Below are positions 1 through 8,408 of a stretch of DNA of 52,403 nucleotides, piece by piece. Origin of the DNA: Chryseobacterium luteum (GTDB taxonomy: Bacteria; Bacteroidota; Bacteroidia; Flavobacteriales; Weeksellaceae); assembly GCF_000737785.1 (NCBI RefSeq), contig NZ_JPRO01000018.1, positions 1 through 52,403 on the forward strand, in the 5' to 3' direction. The notes beneath the pieces are model-generated. The model saw only the letters and a program-made list of their open reading frames with translations, did no database searches and was not told where the DNA came from. The position numbers and the translations under genes are program-made. Every line of letters begins with the position of its first letter. The first letter of the stretch is position 1.

Positions 1-1751
1 TTCAGTCCCAAATGATCTTCCTCGATATTGGTCAGAACCCCGATATCGCACTGCGAATAGCCTAAACCTGAACGCAGGATTCCTCCTCTGGCTGTTTCCA
101 GAACGGCAAATTCCACAGTAGGATCCTTTAAAACAAACTCAGCAGAAAGCGGTCCTGTGGTATCGCCTTTTGAAAGCATCGTATTCTGTATATAAATACC
201 GTCAGAAGTGGTGAAACCTACCCTGTAACCGTTGCTTTTTACAATATGGGAGATCAGTCTTGTTGTCGTTGTTTTTCCGTTTGTTCCCGTTACTGCAATA
301 ATTGGAATGGTGAATGGTTTTCCCTGAGGATACAGCATATCTACCACCGGAGCTGCCACATTTCTCGGAAGCCCCTCGCTTGGTGCCAGGTGCATTCTGA
401 ATCCCGGTGCTGCATTTACTTCTATAATCGCGGCTCCGCTTTCTTTTAAGGGCTGTGTAAGGTTCTCGGCCATAATATCAATACCGCAGACATCCAGACC
501 AATAATTTTGGACACTCTTTCAGCCATGGTGATATTCTCCGGATGTACCATATCGGTAACGTCGATGGATGTACCGCCTGTAGAAAGATTGGCCGTAGAT
601 TTCAAATAAACGATTTCCCCTTTCTGAGGAACCGTTTCAAGGGTATACTGAAGCTTTTCAAGAAGCTCCGATGTATCTTTGTCGACTTCTATTTCAGTAA
701 GGACATTTTCATGACCGTAGCCTCTTCTGGGATCCCTGTTTTCTTTGTCTATCAGTTCCTGAAGACTCAGTTCGCCATCACCAATAACATGGGCTGGCAC
801 TCTTCTGGCTGCCGCAACCATTTTATTATTAATGACCAAAACCCTGAAATCATAACCGGTAATATATTTTTCTACTATTACTTTTTTAGAATATTTCTGA
901 GCATGTTCCAGTCCTGTTTTTGCAGCTTCCCAATCGTTTACATTAATGGAAGAACCTTTACCGTGGTTTCCGTCCAAAGGTTTCAGTACGATAGGATAGC
1001 CTATTTTTTTGATGACTGCACTCAGGCTTTCTTCATCTATTACCAGATCTCCAACAGGAACCGGGATGGCCGCATCGTGAAGCATCTTTTTGGTAAGTTC
1101 TTTATTGCATGCAATATCTACTGCAATTGAGCTTGTTTTCCCTGTAATGGTAGCCTGAAAACGCTGCTGGTTCACACCATAGCCAAGCTGCACCAAAGAA
1201 TTTGTACCCAACCTGATCCATGGGATCTTTCTGGAAACAGCTTCTTCCACGATACTTCCCGTAGAAGGCCCAAGACGGACACGCTCCCTGATTTCCTTCA
1301 GTTTCTGTATACAGGCATTAATATCATATTCTTTATTGTCGATTAAGGCCTGTGCTATATTTACCGCTTCTTCAGCAGCATAAATACCTGCATTTTCTTC
1401 AATATAGTTAAAAACAACATTGTATACCCCCGGTGATTTTGTTTCACGGGTTCTTCCGAAACCTACATCCATACCTGCCAGCGTCTGTATTTCCAACGCT
1501 ATATGCTCTATGACGTGCCCCATCCACGTTCCGGTTTCTATCCTGTGGAAAAATCCGCCCTCTTCTCCTTCTGAACATCTGTGTGTTAACAGAGACGGGA
1601 TTAACTTTTCAATTCTTTCTCTGAAACCGTCGATTTTGTTCGTAGGATAATTTTCCATTTCTTCAAGATCCAATCTCATCTGTATCAGCTTCTTTCTTCT
1701 GATACTCCAGATATTTGGGCCTCTCAGTGCCTGTATCTTCTCAATTTTCAT
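1..1751 (-). CDS. cphA: Cyanophycin synthetase CphA, 3' end outside window
   Basis: Enzyme that polymerises aspartate and arginine into multi-L-arginyl-poly-L-aspartate (cyanophycin) using ATP. Translation of the minus strand from ATG at 1751 runs open to the window edge, giving 583 residues of a family usually near 870-900, so roughly the last third is missing. Seen: an N-terminal CphA-specific region, an ATP-grasp domain in the middle (for example the stretch around VLKPLDGNHGKG), then the start of a Mur-ligase-like domain with P-loop GTNGKT at about residues 489-494. This domain order is diagnostic for CphA. It is divergent from cyanophycinase at 1950, and both share a 198-bp intergenic region with promoter-like boxes on each strand. 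No frameshift was seen in the visible part. Confidence 0.95.
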   Translation of the reverse strand, partial: MKIEKIQALRGPNIWSIRRKKLIQMRLDLEEMENYPTNKIDGFRERIEKLIPSLLTHRCSEGEEGGFFHRIETGTWMGHVIEHIALEIQTLAGMDVGFGRTRETKSPGVYNVVFNYIEENAGIYAAEEAVNIAQALIDNKEYDINACIQKLKEIRERVRLGPSTGSIVEEAVSRKIPWIRLGTNSLVQLGYGVNQQRFQATITGKTSSIAVDIACNKELTKKMLHDAAIPVPVGDLVIDEESLSAVIKKIGYPIVLKPLDGNHGKGSSINVNDWEAAKTGLEHAQKYSKKVIVEKYITGYDFRVLVINNKMVAAARRVPAHVIGDGELSLQELIDKENRDPRRGYGHENVLTEIEVDKDTSELLEKLQYTLETVPQKGEIVYLKSTANLSTGGTSIDVTDMVHPENITMAERVSKIIGLDVCGIDIMAENLTQPLKESGAAIIEVNAAPGFRMHLAPSEGLPRNVAAPVVDMLYPQGKPFTIPIIAVTGTNGKTTTTRLISHIVKSNGYRVGFTTSDGIYIQNTMLSKGDTTGPLSAEFVLKDPTVEFAVLETARGGILRSGLGYSQCDIGVLTNIEEDHLGL

Positions 1752-1796
1752 AATCTATTTGCATTTTTATCAGTTAACAATAACTCCTTCAAAAAT

Positions 1797-1823
1797 CAAA
1801 GATAATGTAAAACCCTAAACCAA
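1797..1823 (-). promoter_or_regulatory. Putative promoter of cphA
   Basis: On the minus strand a TATCTTTG box (1804-1797) matches the flavobacterial -7 consensus TAnnTTTG. A TTG lies at 1823-1821 with 16 nt between them, slightly shorter than the usual 17-23. The box is 46 nt upstream of the cphA ATG. Confidence 0.5.
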
Positions 1824-1935
1824 ACTATACCACAATTAAAGATTTCTTAAAAAAGAATTAAAATAAATTAACAATTCTAAAACATTAAAAATCATTAAAA
1901 TGTGGCATGAATTTCGCCAAATGTTAAATATTTTT

Positions 1936-1943
1936 TAAATTTG
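1936..1943 (+). promoter_or_regulatory. Putative -7 box of cyanophycinase gene
   Basis: TAAATTTG is an exact match to TAnnTTTG. It ends only 6 nt before the ATG at 1950, so the transcript would start at or next to the start codon (leaderless or nearly so). No good -33 TTG was found at the expected distance, which lowers confidence. Confidence 0.45.
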
Positions 1944-1949
1944 CACACT

Positions 1950-2840
1950 ATGATGAGACCCGTTGGAAAATTAATTATTATCGGAGGAGCTGTAAACAAG
2001 GGAAGTTTTGCAGAAACTGATTTCGACCAGAATATTGAAAAAAACCTTAACTTCTTTGAAAGAGGCATCTTAAGAAAGATCATTAATGAATCGAAACTTA
2101 AGGAAAATTCTGTCATCGAAATTGTAACCACAGCCTCCCAGATCCCACAAATTGTAGGCACAGAATACAAAAAAGCTTTTGAATTTCTTGGCGCTAAAAA
2201 TGTAAATATCCTGGACATCCACAACCGTGAAGAGGCGAATTCTGATGCTATGGCTGCCAGGGCCAATGCAGCAGATGTAGTGATGTTCACAGGCGGAGAT
2301 CAGCTTAGGCTGACTTCTATTCTTGGCGGAACAAGATTTCACGATACTATTTTACTGAAATATCAGGAACAGGATTTCATCTATTCAGGGACTTCTGCCG
2401 GTGCGGCTGCGGCTTCTGAAAATATGATCTACCAGGGAAGCAGCTCTGAATCTCTTTTAAAAGGAGAGATTAAAACGACACAGGGGCTGGGCCTTATAGA
2501 TAATGTAATTATTGATACCCATTTTGTACAGCGTGGCAGAATCGGACGTCTTTTCCAGGCTGTTGTGAACAACCCTAGAACCTTGGGGATAGGGCTTGGT
2601 GAAGATACGGGGCTTTTTATCCATAATGATATCATGACCGCAGTAGGTTCGGGTCTGGTGATTCTTGTGGACGGGAGATTTATAAAGGATACCAATCTTA
2701 CGAATATCAATCTGGGTGAACCTATTTCAATTGATAATCTTACGGTACATGTCATGTCTATGAACGATCACTACGACCTTACCACAAAGAAACTTACGAT
2801 TGAGAATTCACAGTTCAACCCTATACCACAGGATAAATAA
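1950..2840 (+). CDS. cphB: Cyanophycinase (peptidase S51 family)
   Basis: Serine exopeptidase that cuts cyanophycin into beta-Asp-Arg dipeptides. The 296-residue protein has the cyanophycinase nucleophile elbow GTSAGA with Ser at about residue 149, the upstream FTGGDQLR segment and an N-terminal GKLIIIGGA strand, all typical of the S51 cyanophycinase branch. The length fits the family. A longer reading from TTG at 1941 would place the start codon inside the -7 box, so ATG 1950 (or the adjacent ATG 1953) is preferred. It is divergent from cphA and followed 97 nt later by the isoaspartyl peptidase, giving synthesis and both degradation steps together. Confidence 0.93.
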   Translation: MMRPVGKLIIIGGAVNKGSFAETDFDQNIEKNLNFFERGILRKIINESKLKENSVIEIVTTASQIPQIVGTEYKKAFEFLGAKNVNILDIHNREEANSDAMAARANAADVVMFTGGDQLRLTSILGGTRFHDTILLKYQEQDFIYSGTSAGAAAASENMIYQGSSSESLLKGEIKTTQGLGLIDNVIIDTHFVQRGRIGRLFQAVVNNPRTLGIGLGEDTGLFIHNDIMTAVGSGLVILVDGRFIKDTNLTNINLGEPISIDNLTVHVMSMNDHYDLTTKKLTIENSQFNPIPQDK

Positions 2841-2937
2841 AAAGTAGCCAATGGTGAATAAGAGTTTCACCAACTATAATTTTATGCTTAACTTTAAAAC
2901 TGACAATTGATTTTCCACAATTGACACCTATAATCTT

Positions 2938-3780
2938 ATGAAAATAATAATCCACGGCGGTTTTTTCTCTGAAAGCGATCAAAGTCATGAAGTGAAGACG
3001 GCTAAACAAAATTCTTTACAGCTGATAGCCCAAAAGGCTTTTGAATATCTTCAGACGCATTCTGCTTTTGATACGGCAGCTTATGCCGTTTCTCTTCTGG
3101 AAGATGATCCGTTGTACAATGCCGGTATCGGTTCCCAGATACAAAGCGACGGCGTGATCCGCATGAGCGCAGCAATTATGGACGGACAGACACAGAAATT
3201 AAGTGGTGTAATTAATCTTCAGGATGTAAAGAATCCCATTTTTGTGGCAAAAGAGCTGATCAAAGAGGATGACAGGGTTCTGGGTGGAAAAGGCGCCAAA
3301 ATGTATGCCTCTGAACATGGTTTCGGGAATTTCTCCACTGAGATTCCTCAGAGAAGGAGTGAATATGAAGCGAAGCTTGGCAATGGCGGAAAAGGAACGG
3401 TAGGCTGTGTCGCTCTTGATCAGGATGGAAAGCTGGCTGTAGCCACTTCCACCGGCGGAAAAGGCTTTGAGATCCCGGGAAGAATTTCAGATTCTGCAAC
3501 AGTGGCCGGAAATTATGCCAATTCCGTTTGCGCGGTAAGCTGTACGGGCGTAGGAGAAGATATTGTAAGCAATGCTACTGCTGCAAAGATTGTAACGAGA
3601 ACCACTGACGGGATGAGTCTGGAACAGGCTTTTAATAAGACGTTTGAGGAACTTAAAACCATAGATGGCTTTGCAGGAGCTATTGCCATTGATAAAGACG
3701 GAAATATGTATCATCAGGATTCTTATCCTGCTATGGTCTTTGCCAGTTTCGATGGAGAAAATTTTCAGGTATTTCAATAA
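2938..3780 (+). CDS. iaaA: Isoaspartyl peptidase / L-asparaginase (Ntn hydrolase)
   Basis: Plant-type asparaginase family N-terminal nucleophile hydrolase. Such proenzymes self-cleave before a catalytic Thr and hydrolyse beta-aspartyl dipeptides. The 280-residue protein shows the conserved N-terminal IIIHGG segment, LYNAGIGS near residues 59-66 and the cleavage site GNGGKGTVG, with the predicted nucleophile at Thr154. Placed just after cyanophycinase, it most likely splits beta-Asp-Arg to aspartate and arginine, which is inference from context. Its length is slightly below the usual 300-320 residues. No signal peptide is visible, so a cytoplasmic location is expected. It could be cotranscribed with cphB. 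Confidence 0.92.
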   Translation: MKIIIHGGFFSESDQSHEVKTAKQNSLQLIAQKAFEYLQTHSAFDTAAYAVSLLEDDPLYNAGIGSQIQSDGVIRMSAAIMDGQTQKLSGVINLQDVKNPIFVAKELIKEDDRVLGGKGAKMYASEHGFGNFSTEIPQRRSEYEAKLGNGGKGTVGCVALDQDGKLAVATSTGGKGFEIPGRISDSATVAGNYANSVCAVSCTGVGEDIVSNATAAKIVTRTTDGMSLEQAFNKTFEELKTIDGFAGAIAIDKDGNMYHQDSYPAMVFASFDGENFQVFQ

Positions 3781-3813
3781 TTTTAACATTTTTTTATTAT
3801 CCCATTTAATTTT

Positions 3814-3830
3814 TTGGCACGCATTTTACA
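3814..3830 (+). promoter_or_regulatory. Sigma-54-like -24/-12 promoter before YtxH-like gene
   Basis: TTGGCACG at 3814-3821 matches the -24 element of RpoN promoters. TTACA at 3826-3830 sits where TTGCA is expected, with the GG and the -12 C in exact register (10 nt between GG and the GC position). One mismatch in the -12 element. No TAnnTTTG box was seen upstream of this gene. Confidence 0.45.
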
Positions 3831-3878
3831 TGTTTACCAGTAACAAGTTTTAATATAAAATCATTAAAAAATAAAATC

Positions 3879-4115
3879 ATGGGAAATAAGACAAAAGGGC
3901 TATTAGCCTTACTGGGTGTAGGAGCTTTAGCATATTGGAAATATAAGAATTCCACTCCTGAAGAAAAGCAGGCTGTAAAGGATAAAATCAATGCAGCAAA
4001 GGACAATTTAAACAAGTGGGGAAATGATGTAAAGAATAAAGCCAATGATGTTGCCTCACAGGTTCAGAGCAAAGTAGACGAAGCTAAAACAAAAGCTGAA
4101 GATTCTTTAAGCTAA
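3879..4115 (+). CDS. YtxH-like small protein
   Basis: A 78-residue protein with an N-terminal hydrophobic stretch (about residues 7-20, LLALLGVGALAYWKY) followed by a charged helical region rich in Lys, Asp, Asn and Ala. That region repeats the pattern KxKxNDxxxxVQSKVDEAK, like YtxH or late-embryogenesis-type stress proteins. The pattern suggests a membrane-anchored or periplasm-facing coiled helix, possibly induced in stress or stationary phase. The exact function is unknown. It is a single-gene unit with a sigma-54-like promoter upstream and a strong terminator downstream. The family call rests on composition and architecture only. Confidence 0.75.
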   Translation: MGNKTKGLLALLGVGALAYWKYKNSTPEEKQAVKDKINAAKDNLNKWGNDVKNKANDVASQVQSKVDEAKTKAEDSLS

Positions 4116-4146
4116 AAGCAGATTAGTTTTTTAACATTCATATATG

Positions 4147-4183
4147 AAAAGTCATCGTAATCTCAGGATTATGATGACTTTTT
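4147..4183. terminator. Bidirectional hairpin terminator
   Basis: A 16-nt arm at 4147-4162 pairs with 4167-4182 around a 4-nt loop (one mismatch) and has A and T tracts on its two sides. It lies between the convergent YtxH-like gene and the methyltransferase, so it can serve both. Confidence 0.85.
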
Positions 4184-4257
4184 ATTATATCTTGATTTTA
4201 AATATTCTGAATTCCAGAGAAGCTTTAAAATCCCGAATTCAGGTTAAATAATAAGAT

Positions 4258-5049
4258 TTATTTCTTTCTCCCTTTCAGAGCATATACCAATGGCAATTTA
4301 TTCCCGAATGGTACAATTCTCCATTTTCCTTTTTCAAATTCTTCCACCTGATTGAAGCACGGATACGGTGACCAGTCGAATTCCCGGAAGATCTCCAGTC
4401 CTATATGATGACTTATCAGATTCTGCAGAACTTCAGCTAAAGAATGATTCCACATTACATATTCCTTAACAATATCTGCAGACTTGTCCGCATATGTTCC
4501 CTCATAAGTTTCTACGATAGGTTTTTCATTAAAATAATTGTAGGTAACTTTTGTAAAATCATCATCGAACATCCAGACTGCCGGATGAAATTCTGCCATA
4601 ATAAATCTCCCGTCCGGCTTCAGAAAGTGGCTGATTACCCCAGCCCACTTATCCAGATCAGGAAGCCAGCCTACCACGCCGTAGCTTGTATAAACAATAT
4701 CAAATTTTTGATCGAGAATCTCCGGAAGGCTGTATACATCCGAACAGATGAATTTTGTATCTGTACCGCATTGCTGAGCAAGTTCTTTTGCAGATTCAAT
4801 GGCTTTATCCGACAGATCTATTCCCGTAACATGAGCTCCCATTCTTGACAGGGAAATAGAATCCTGACCAAAATGACACTGCAGATGCAGGATATTTTTA
4901 TCTTTAACATCGCCCAGAAGTTCCAACTCTATTGAATTGAGTGAGCTTCTTCCTTTTAAGAACTCATCCACAAAATAGAAATCCGATTTAAGGTGCGGAT
5001 CTACTTTGGCATTCCAGGAATTTCTATTGATTTCTAAATAATTTTCCAT
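4258..5049 (-). CDS. Class I SAM-dependent methyltransferase
   Basis: A 263-residue methyltransferase. Motif I appears as ILHLQCHFGQDSISLS, followed by VTGIDLSDKAIE (the acidic residue at the end of strand beta-2 that binds the SAM ribose). A later FDIVYTSYGVVGWLPD and a post-motif DGRFIMAEFHP segment complete the Rossmann-type fold. The substrate cannot be read from sequence; small-molecule methyltransferases of this subgroup are common in Bacteroidota. It is convergent with the YtxH-like gene across a shared terminator and is separated by about 105 nt from the upstream GNAT gene on the same strand. Confidence 0.85.
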   Translation of the reverse strand: MENYLEINRNSWNAKVDPHLKSDFYFVDEFLKGRSSLNSIELELLGDVKDKNILHLQCHFGQDSISLSRMGAHVTGIDLSDKAIESAKELAQQCGTDTKFICSDVYSLPEILDQKFDIVYTSYGVVGWLPDLDKWAGVISHFLKPDGRFIMAEFHPAVWMFDDDFTKVTYNYFNEKPIVETYEGTYADKSADIVKEYVMWNHSLAEVLQNLISHHIGLEIFREFDWSPYPCFNQVEEFEKGKWRIVPFGNKLPLVYALKGRKK

Positions 5050-5154
5050 TGATTATTGTTTAGACTAATATAACGAATGCTTTTAAATCTTTACAGGGAT
5101 TTATACGGACCGTTTTTAGCTTTGGCAGGTCTTTGCAACTGTTATCTGAAAAAA

Positions 5155-5799
5155 TCAAATACCAGGGATAACGATAGATGTGTAGGGACTGTAAACCTTC
5201 CATCCTATTGATTCGTAAAGTCCTCTTCCCTGCTCTGTCGCCACCAGAAAATGATTAGAGATTCCATTTGACAATGCCGTTTTTTCAAGTTCACGCATCA
5301 AAAAAGTAGCGAGCCCTTTTCTTTGGTGATTTTCCTCTGTTATAATTCTGTCATAAACAGCCAGATCATCTACGAATACAATACGGCCAATAGAGGCCTG
5401 TTCACCATTTTCAGCAATAATTTTGATTACTGTTGTAGAATTATATTTTTCATACCCGATCCGATAGCCTTCACACAGATTTGCATCAGAGTTTTTCATT
5501 GGTCCGGCACAGCACATCATATATCCCGGGGGCTGTATGATCCATTTTTCAGACACCTTATTTTTCACTTCATCTGAAGAAGCGCAGGTTTTGAGATAAA
5601 CCCAGGGCTCATCAATTTGTTTTGAGAGTTCTGTAAAATCATCATTGAGTTCAGAAAAAACATATCTCATTTTTTGTTTTTTCTCTCCTACCTCTACTTT
5701 AAAACCGGATTTATATTTTACCGGAAGCAGAAGTTTTCTGGATAACGACCATGCTTTAAGCCATTTTTCTACAATACCGTGAGACACTTTGGTTTCCAT
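5155..5799 (-). CDS. GNAT family N-acetyltransferase
   Basis: A 214-residue protein whose C-terminal half is a GNAT domain. It has a strand segment DDLAVYDRIITEENHQRKG leading into the pyrophosphate-binding loop (QRKGLATFL, the QxxGxG/A signature) and an ending with YESIGWKVY, typical of strand beta-6/7. The N-terminal about 100 residues are not recognised and may be a degenerate second GNAT-like half. The acyl acceptor is unknown. It lies 17 nt downstream of a SHOCT-domain gene on the same strand, so it probably ends that operon. Confidence 0.8.
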   Translation of the reverse strand: METKVSHGIVEKWLKAWSLSRKLLLPVKYKSGFKVEVGEKKQKMRYVFSELNDDFTELSKQIDEPWVYLKTCASSDEVKNKVSEKWIIQPPGYMMCCAGPMKNSDANLCEGYRIGYEKYNSTTVIKIIAENGEQASIGRIVFVDDLAVYDRIITEENHQRKGLATFLMRELEKTALSNGISNHFLVATEQGRGLYESIGWKVYSPYTSIVIPGI

Positions 5800-5816
5800 G
5801 ATCGTTTTGTTTTTAT

Positions 5817-6659
5817 TTATAAAAGCTGATCCAAAAGTTTCTTTTTCTGGTCAGCAAATTCTTCATCAGTCAAAATCCCGTTTTCCCTCAGCTTTCCCAA
5901 TTTTTCCAACTGTTCAAAAATAACCTCTGAAGAAATTTCTTTGGATCGGGCTGCCTGCTTCCGAGGTTTTTCCTTGTTATAAATCTTGTCAATAAAGCTG
6001 TAAAACCTTTCTGCATCTGCCTTGTCGCAAAAGCATTCAAATTCTTCAATTTTATCTGCCGTATGCAGCTTAATAACCGGAGATAGCGGATTATTTACTA
6101 TACTTACCTCGTTGATGGTCTCGTTCGGATATTTCTTTACGATCACATCTGAGAACATACCTTTTGACACCGAAATCATTCTATCGGGCGTTACAAGCAG
6201 TATTCCCGCATCCAGGGTTTTCGAAAGCTGGGCATCTGTTGCCGCAATAATTCTTTCATTTTCGTTAAGTATACGGGGCAGCTCCTTAATCTCTCCTTTG
6301 GTAAACATGGAGAGGTTGGCAGTTACCTGTTCCAGCTCGTATCTTATTTCTTTCAGCCTTCTTTTATAAAGCTCACGAGACATTGAATCCGGTCCGGCAT
6401 TTTCAGCAATAAATACATCTCTTTCTTCGGATGGCTGGGTTATGATATCTGCCCGGGGTTCTACTTTTCCATTCTGTATAAGACTCTTAATATCATTGAT
6501 GCTAAATGTATTGAGGTTATAAAGGAGTTCCTGATGGATGCTACTCACTTTATCCAGACATTTATTGCACAGACTACCTCCATCTGAAAGCTTGTTCTCT
6601 CCCAAAAGAGTATCTATAGAAGTCAGTTCGGCACTGCATAATGCGCAGGTATTGCTCAT
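5817..6659 (-). CDS. Zinc-ribbon / PH-like / SHOCT protein (paralogue 1)
   Basis: A 280-residue protein in three parts. An N-terminal DUF4428-like zinc ribbon has two CxxC pairs (CALC near residue 5 and CNKC near residue 32, with DGG before the second). A middle PH-like domain of the YokE/bPH type includes LPRILNENERIIAATDA and the ILLVTPDRMISVSKG strand pair. A C-terminal SHOCT motif (FEQLEKLGKLRENGILTDEEF) closes it. SHOCT is a short C-terminal oligomerisation motif found on many bacterial membrane and PH proteins. It is about 14 nt after paralogue 2 on the same strand, so the two are cotranscribed. The cellular role is unknown; no membrane segment is visible. Confidence 0.8.
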   Translation of the reverse strand: MSNTCALCSAELTSIDTLLGENKLSDGGSLCNKCLDKVSSIHQELLYNLNTFSINDIKSLIQNGKVEPRADIITQPSEERDVFIAENAGPDSMSRELYKRRLKEIRYELEQVTANLSMFTKGEIKELPRILNENERIIAATDAQLSKTLDAGILLVTPDRMISVSKGMFSDVIVKKYPNETINEVSIVNNPLSPVIKLHTADKIEEFECFCDKADAERFYSFIDKIYNKEKPRKQAARSKEISSEVIFEQLEKLGKLRENGILTDEEFADQKKKLLDQLL

Positions 6660-6673
6660 CTTTGTTGTATTTT

Positions 6674-7579
6674 TTAAAGTTTAGCCAGAAGCTTTTTCTT
6701 CTGTTCTGCAAATTCTTCTTCTGTCAGAACACCAATTTCACGAAGTTTCCCCAGTTTTTCAAGCTGTTCAAAAATCACCGCAGGAGTTTCTTTTGGTTCA
6801 GAATTTTGTTGTTGCTGGAGCGGCTGTACTGCCTGCTGTTGTTTTGTATGCATTTGCTGTAATCTGATCTGATCTTCGGAGCGGCCGATATAGGCTTGTA
6901 CGGCATCAGAAAAGTTTTTTGCCGCACTCTTTATGTACAGCTTAAATTCTGCTGTAAAGCCGGGTGTATGTACTTTAAGCGTAGAAGACATCAGACCTGT
7001 ATCATGCTGTACCGAAGTAATCTTGTGAAATGGAAATTCATTTTCAAAAACACCTCCAAGAAGCTTCTTATCAACGAAAATTATTCTTTTTCCTGTTGCC
7101 ACAACAATGCCTGCCAGATCGTTATAAAGATATTTTCCTTCTGCAATCGCAATAAGCTTTTCATCTTTATCAAGAATATTGCCCAGTTCATTCACTTCAG
7201 CGTCTACAAAAAGGCTGAGTTTTGCATCGGTTGCTACGATTTGGTCTTTAATTTCATCCAGCCTGGAAGGTTCGTCTGCTGTATAAGTAAACTGAATGCT
7301 TTGGGATGGAGTTTCTACAATTCTGGGCTGGGCAATCTGTATGGTTTCAAATTCCAGTGTTTCGATAGCCATCTCCTGCTCCGTATCTCCGTTCTGCACC
7401 ATACTTCTTATCTGGACAGTGCTATAATTTCCAAGATCCGATACAAGATCTTTATTGATATTTGTGGCTTTATTCAGGCATTTATTACAGAGAATCCCTC
7501 CGTCGGAAAGTTTATTTTCTCCCAAAAGGGTGTCCATGGATGTTAGCGGGGTTCCGCATAAAGAACATTCAGTATTCAT
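6674..7579 (-). CDS. Zinc-ribbon / PH-like / SHOCT protein (paralogue 2)
   Basis: A 301-residue paralogue of the downstream gene. It has the same N-terminal zinc ribbon (CSLC ... CNKC, both followed by closely similar residues), a YokE-like PH domain (LGNILDKDEKLIAIAEGK, then a IVVATGKRIIFVDKK strand pair) and a C-terminal SHOCT motif. It adds a Gln-rich linker before SHOCT at about residues 242-258 (QQAVQPLQQQQN). Closest similarity to its neighbour is at the two ends and the middle is more diverged. The gene heads an apparent operon 7579-5155 with paralogue 1 and the GNAT gene. Function unknown. Confidence 0.8.
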   Translation of the reverse strand: MNTECSLCGTPLTSMDTLLGENKLSDGGILCNKCLNKATNINKDLVSDLGNYSTVQIRSMVQNGDTEQEMAIETLEFETIQIAQPRIVETPSQSIQFTYTADEPSRLDEIKDQIVATDAKLSLFVDAEVNELGNILDKDEKLIAIAEGKYLYNDLAGIVVATGKRIIFVDKKLLGGVFENEFPFHKITSVQHDTGLMSSTLKVHTPGFTAEFKLYIKSAAKNFSDAVQAYIGRSEDQIRLQQMHTKQQQAVQPLQQQQNSEPKETPAVIFEQLEKLGKLREIGVLTEEEFAEQKKKLLAKL

Positions 7580-7669
7580 CTGGTTTTATGTTTATAAGTT
7601 CAAGATTAATGCTAAGCAGTGTTTGTATTAATCCAAATTACAAATTTGTATTTAAAATGCAAGATAGTA

Positions 7670-8206
7670 TTACAATCTTTCCATCAGTTTTTTCTTTTGT
7701 GATTCAAATTCTTCTTCTGATAAAACTCCGCTGTCTCTGAGTCTTCCCAACTGTTCCAGCTGATCTAAAACGGTGGGTTCAGATTTACTTTGAAAATACT
7801 CTTTTGGGCGGGCCATAAAATCTCTTACTTTTTCACAAAATAATTCTGCATAATATTTTCCAACGTTATCAATCTCGAGAATATTATCTGAGATATGAAT
7901 ATCTATGGAAGCCAGCATTAACGATTTTTCATATTGTATTGAACTTACTTTATCGTAAGAAAAATCTTCTACTTTCAGCCCATACATGAATTCTTTATCC
8001 ACAAAAATCAATCTTCTTTCGGTTGCCACTAAGATGATATGGTGGTTGGTGAGCTTATTTCTTCCCTCGATAAGGTACACTATTTTTTCATTCTCCGAAA
8101 GCACATCCGGTAATGCATGAATTTCTTTTCTGGCAAAAATGGTAGGATTGATATCCAATATTTCCAGCTCATCTTTTATTTGGTCAAGTCTTGATTTTTC
8201 ACTCAT
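7670..8206 (-). CDS. PH-like / SHOCT protein without zinc ribbon (paralogue 3)
   Basis: A 178-residue member of the same local family. It has the YokE-like PH domain (LPDVLSENEKIVYLIEGR, IILVATERRLIFVDKEF) and a C-terminal SHOCT motif (LEQLGRLRDSGVLSEEEF) but begins directly at the PH domain and lacks the CxxC ribbon of its neighbours. It is 90 nt upstream of paralogue 2 on the same strand and has its own promoter-like box. It could be the ancestral form or one that lost the ribbon. Function unknown. Confidence 0.8.
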   Translation of the reverse strand: MSEKSRLDQIKDELEILDINPTIFARKEIHALPDVLSENEKIVYLIEGRNKLTNHHIILVATERRLIFVDKEFMYGLKVEDFSYDKVSSIQYEKSLMLASIDIHISDNILEIDNVGKYYAELFCEKVRDFMARPKEYFQSKSEPTVLDQLEQLGRLRDSGVLSEEEFESQKKKLMERL

Positions 8207-8234
8207 TAGTTGTTTTTATAAATGGTAGATATTA

Positions 8235-8242
8235 CAAATTTA
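8235..8242 (-). promoter_or_regulatory. Putative -7 box of the SHOCT cluster
   Basis: The minus strand reads TAAATTTG (exact TAnnTTTG), 28 nt before the ATG at 8206. No clear TTG at -33. Confidence 0.45.
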
Positions 8243-8353
8243 ATTTTTTTCTAAAATACGGAAAGACATAAGACCATTATTTATACCTAATTATTTTGAA
8301 ATACAATTTTTATTATGACATTTCTTACAAAAAGAAAACTCGGTATTAAATAC

Positions 8354-8387
8354 AAAAAAAGCATTATCAATTGATGATAATGCTTTT
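8354..8387 (-). terminator. Terminator of hisS
   Basis: Perfect hairpin with 13-nt arms (8357-8369 and 8375-8387) followed on the minus strand by a run of T. It lies 22 nt after the hisS stop. Confidence 0.85.
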
Positions 8388-8408
8388 GAATTTTATATTG
8401 TCCGGATA

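Noticed and set aside
246..1650. Three plus-strand open frames of 67, 195 and 76 codons
   Set aside because: They are shadows of cphA on the minus strand; their products are Cys/Phe-rich and unlike proteins.
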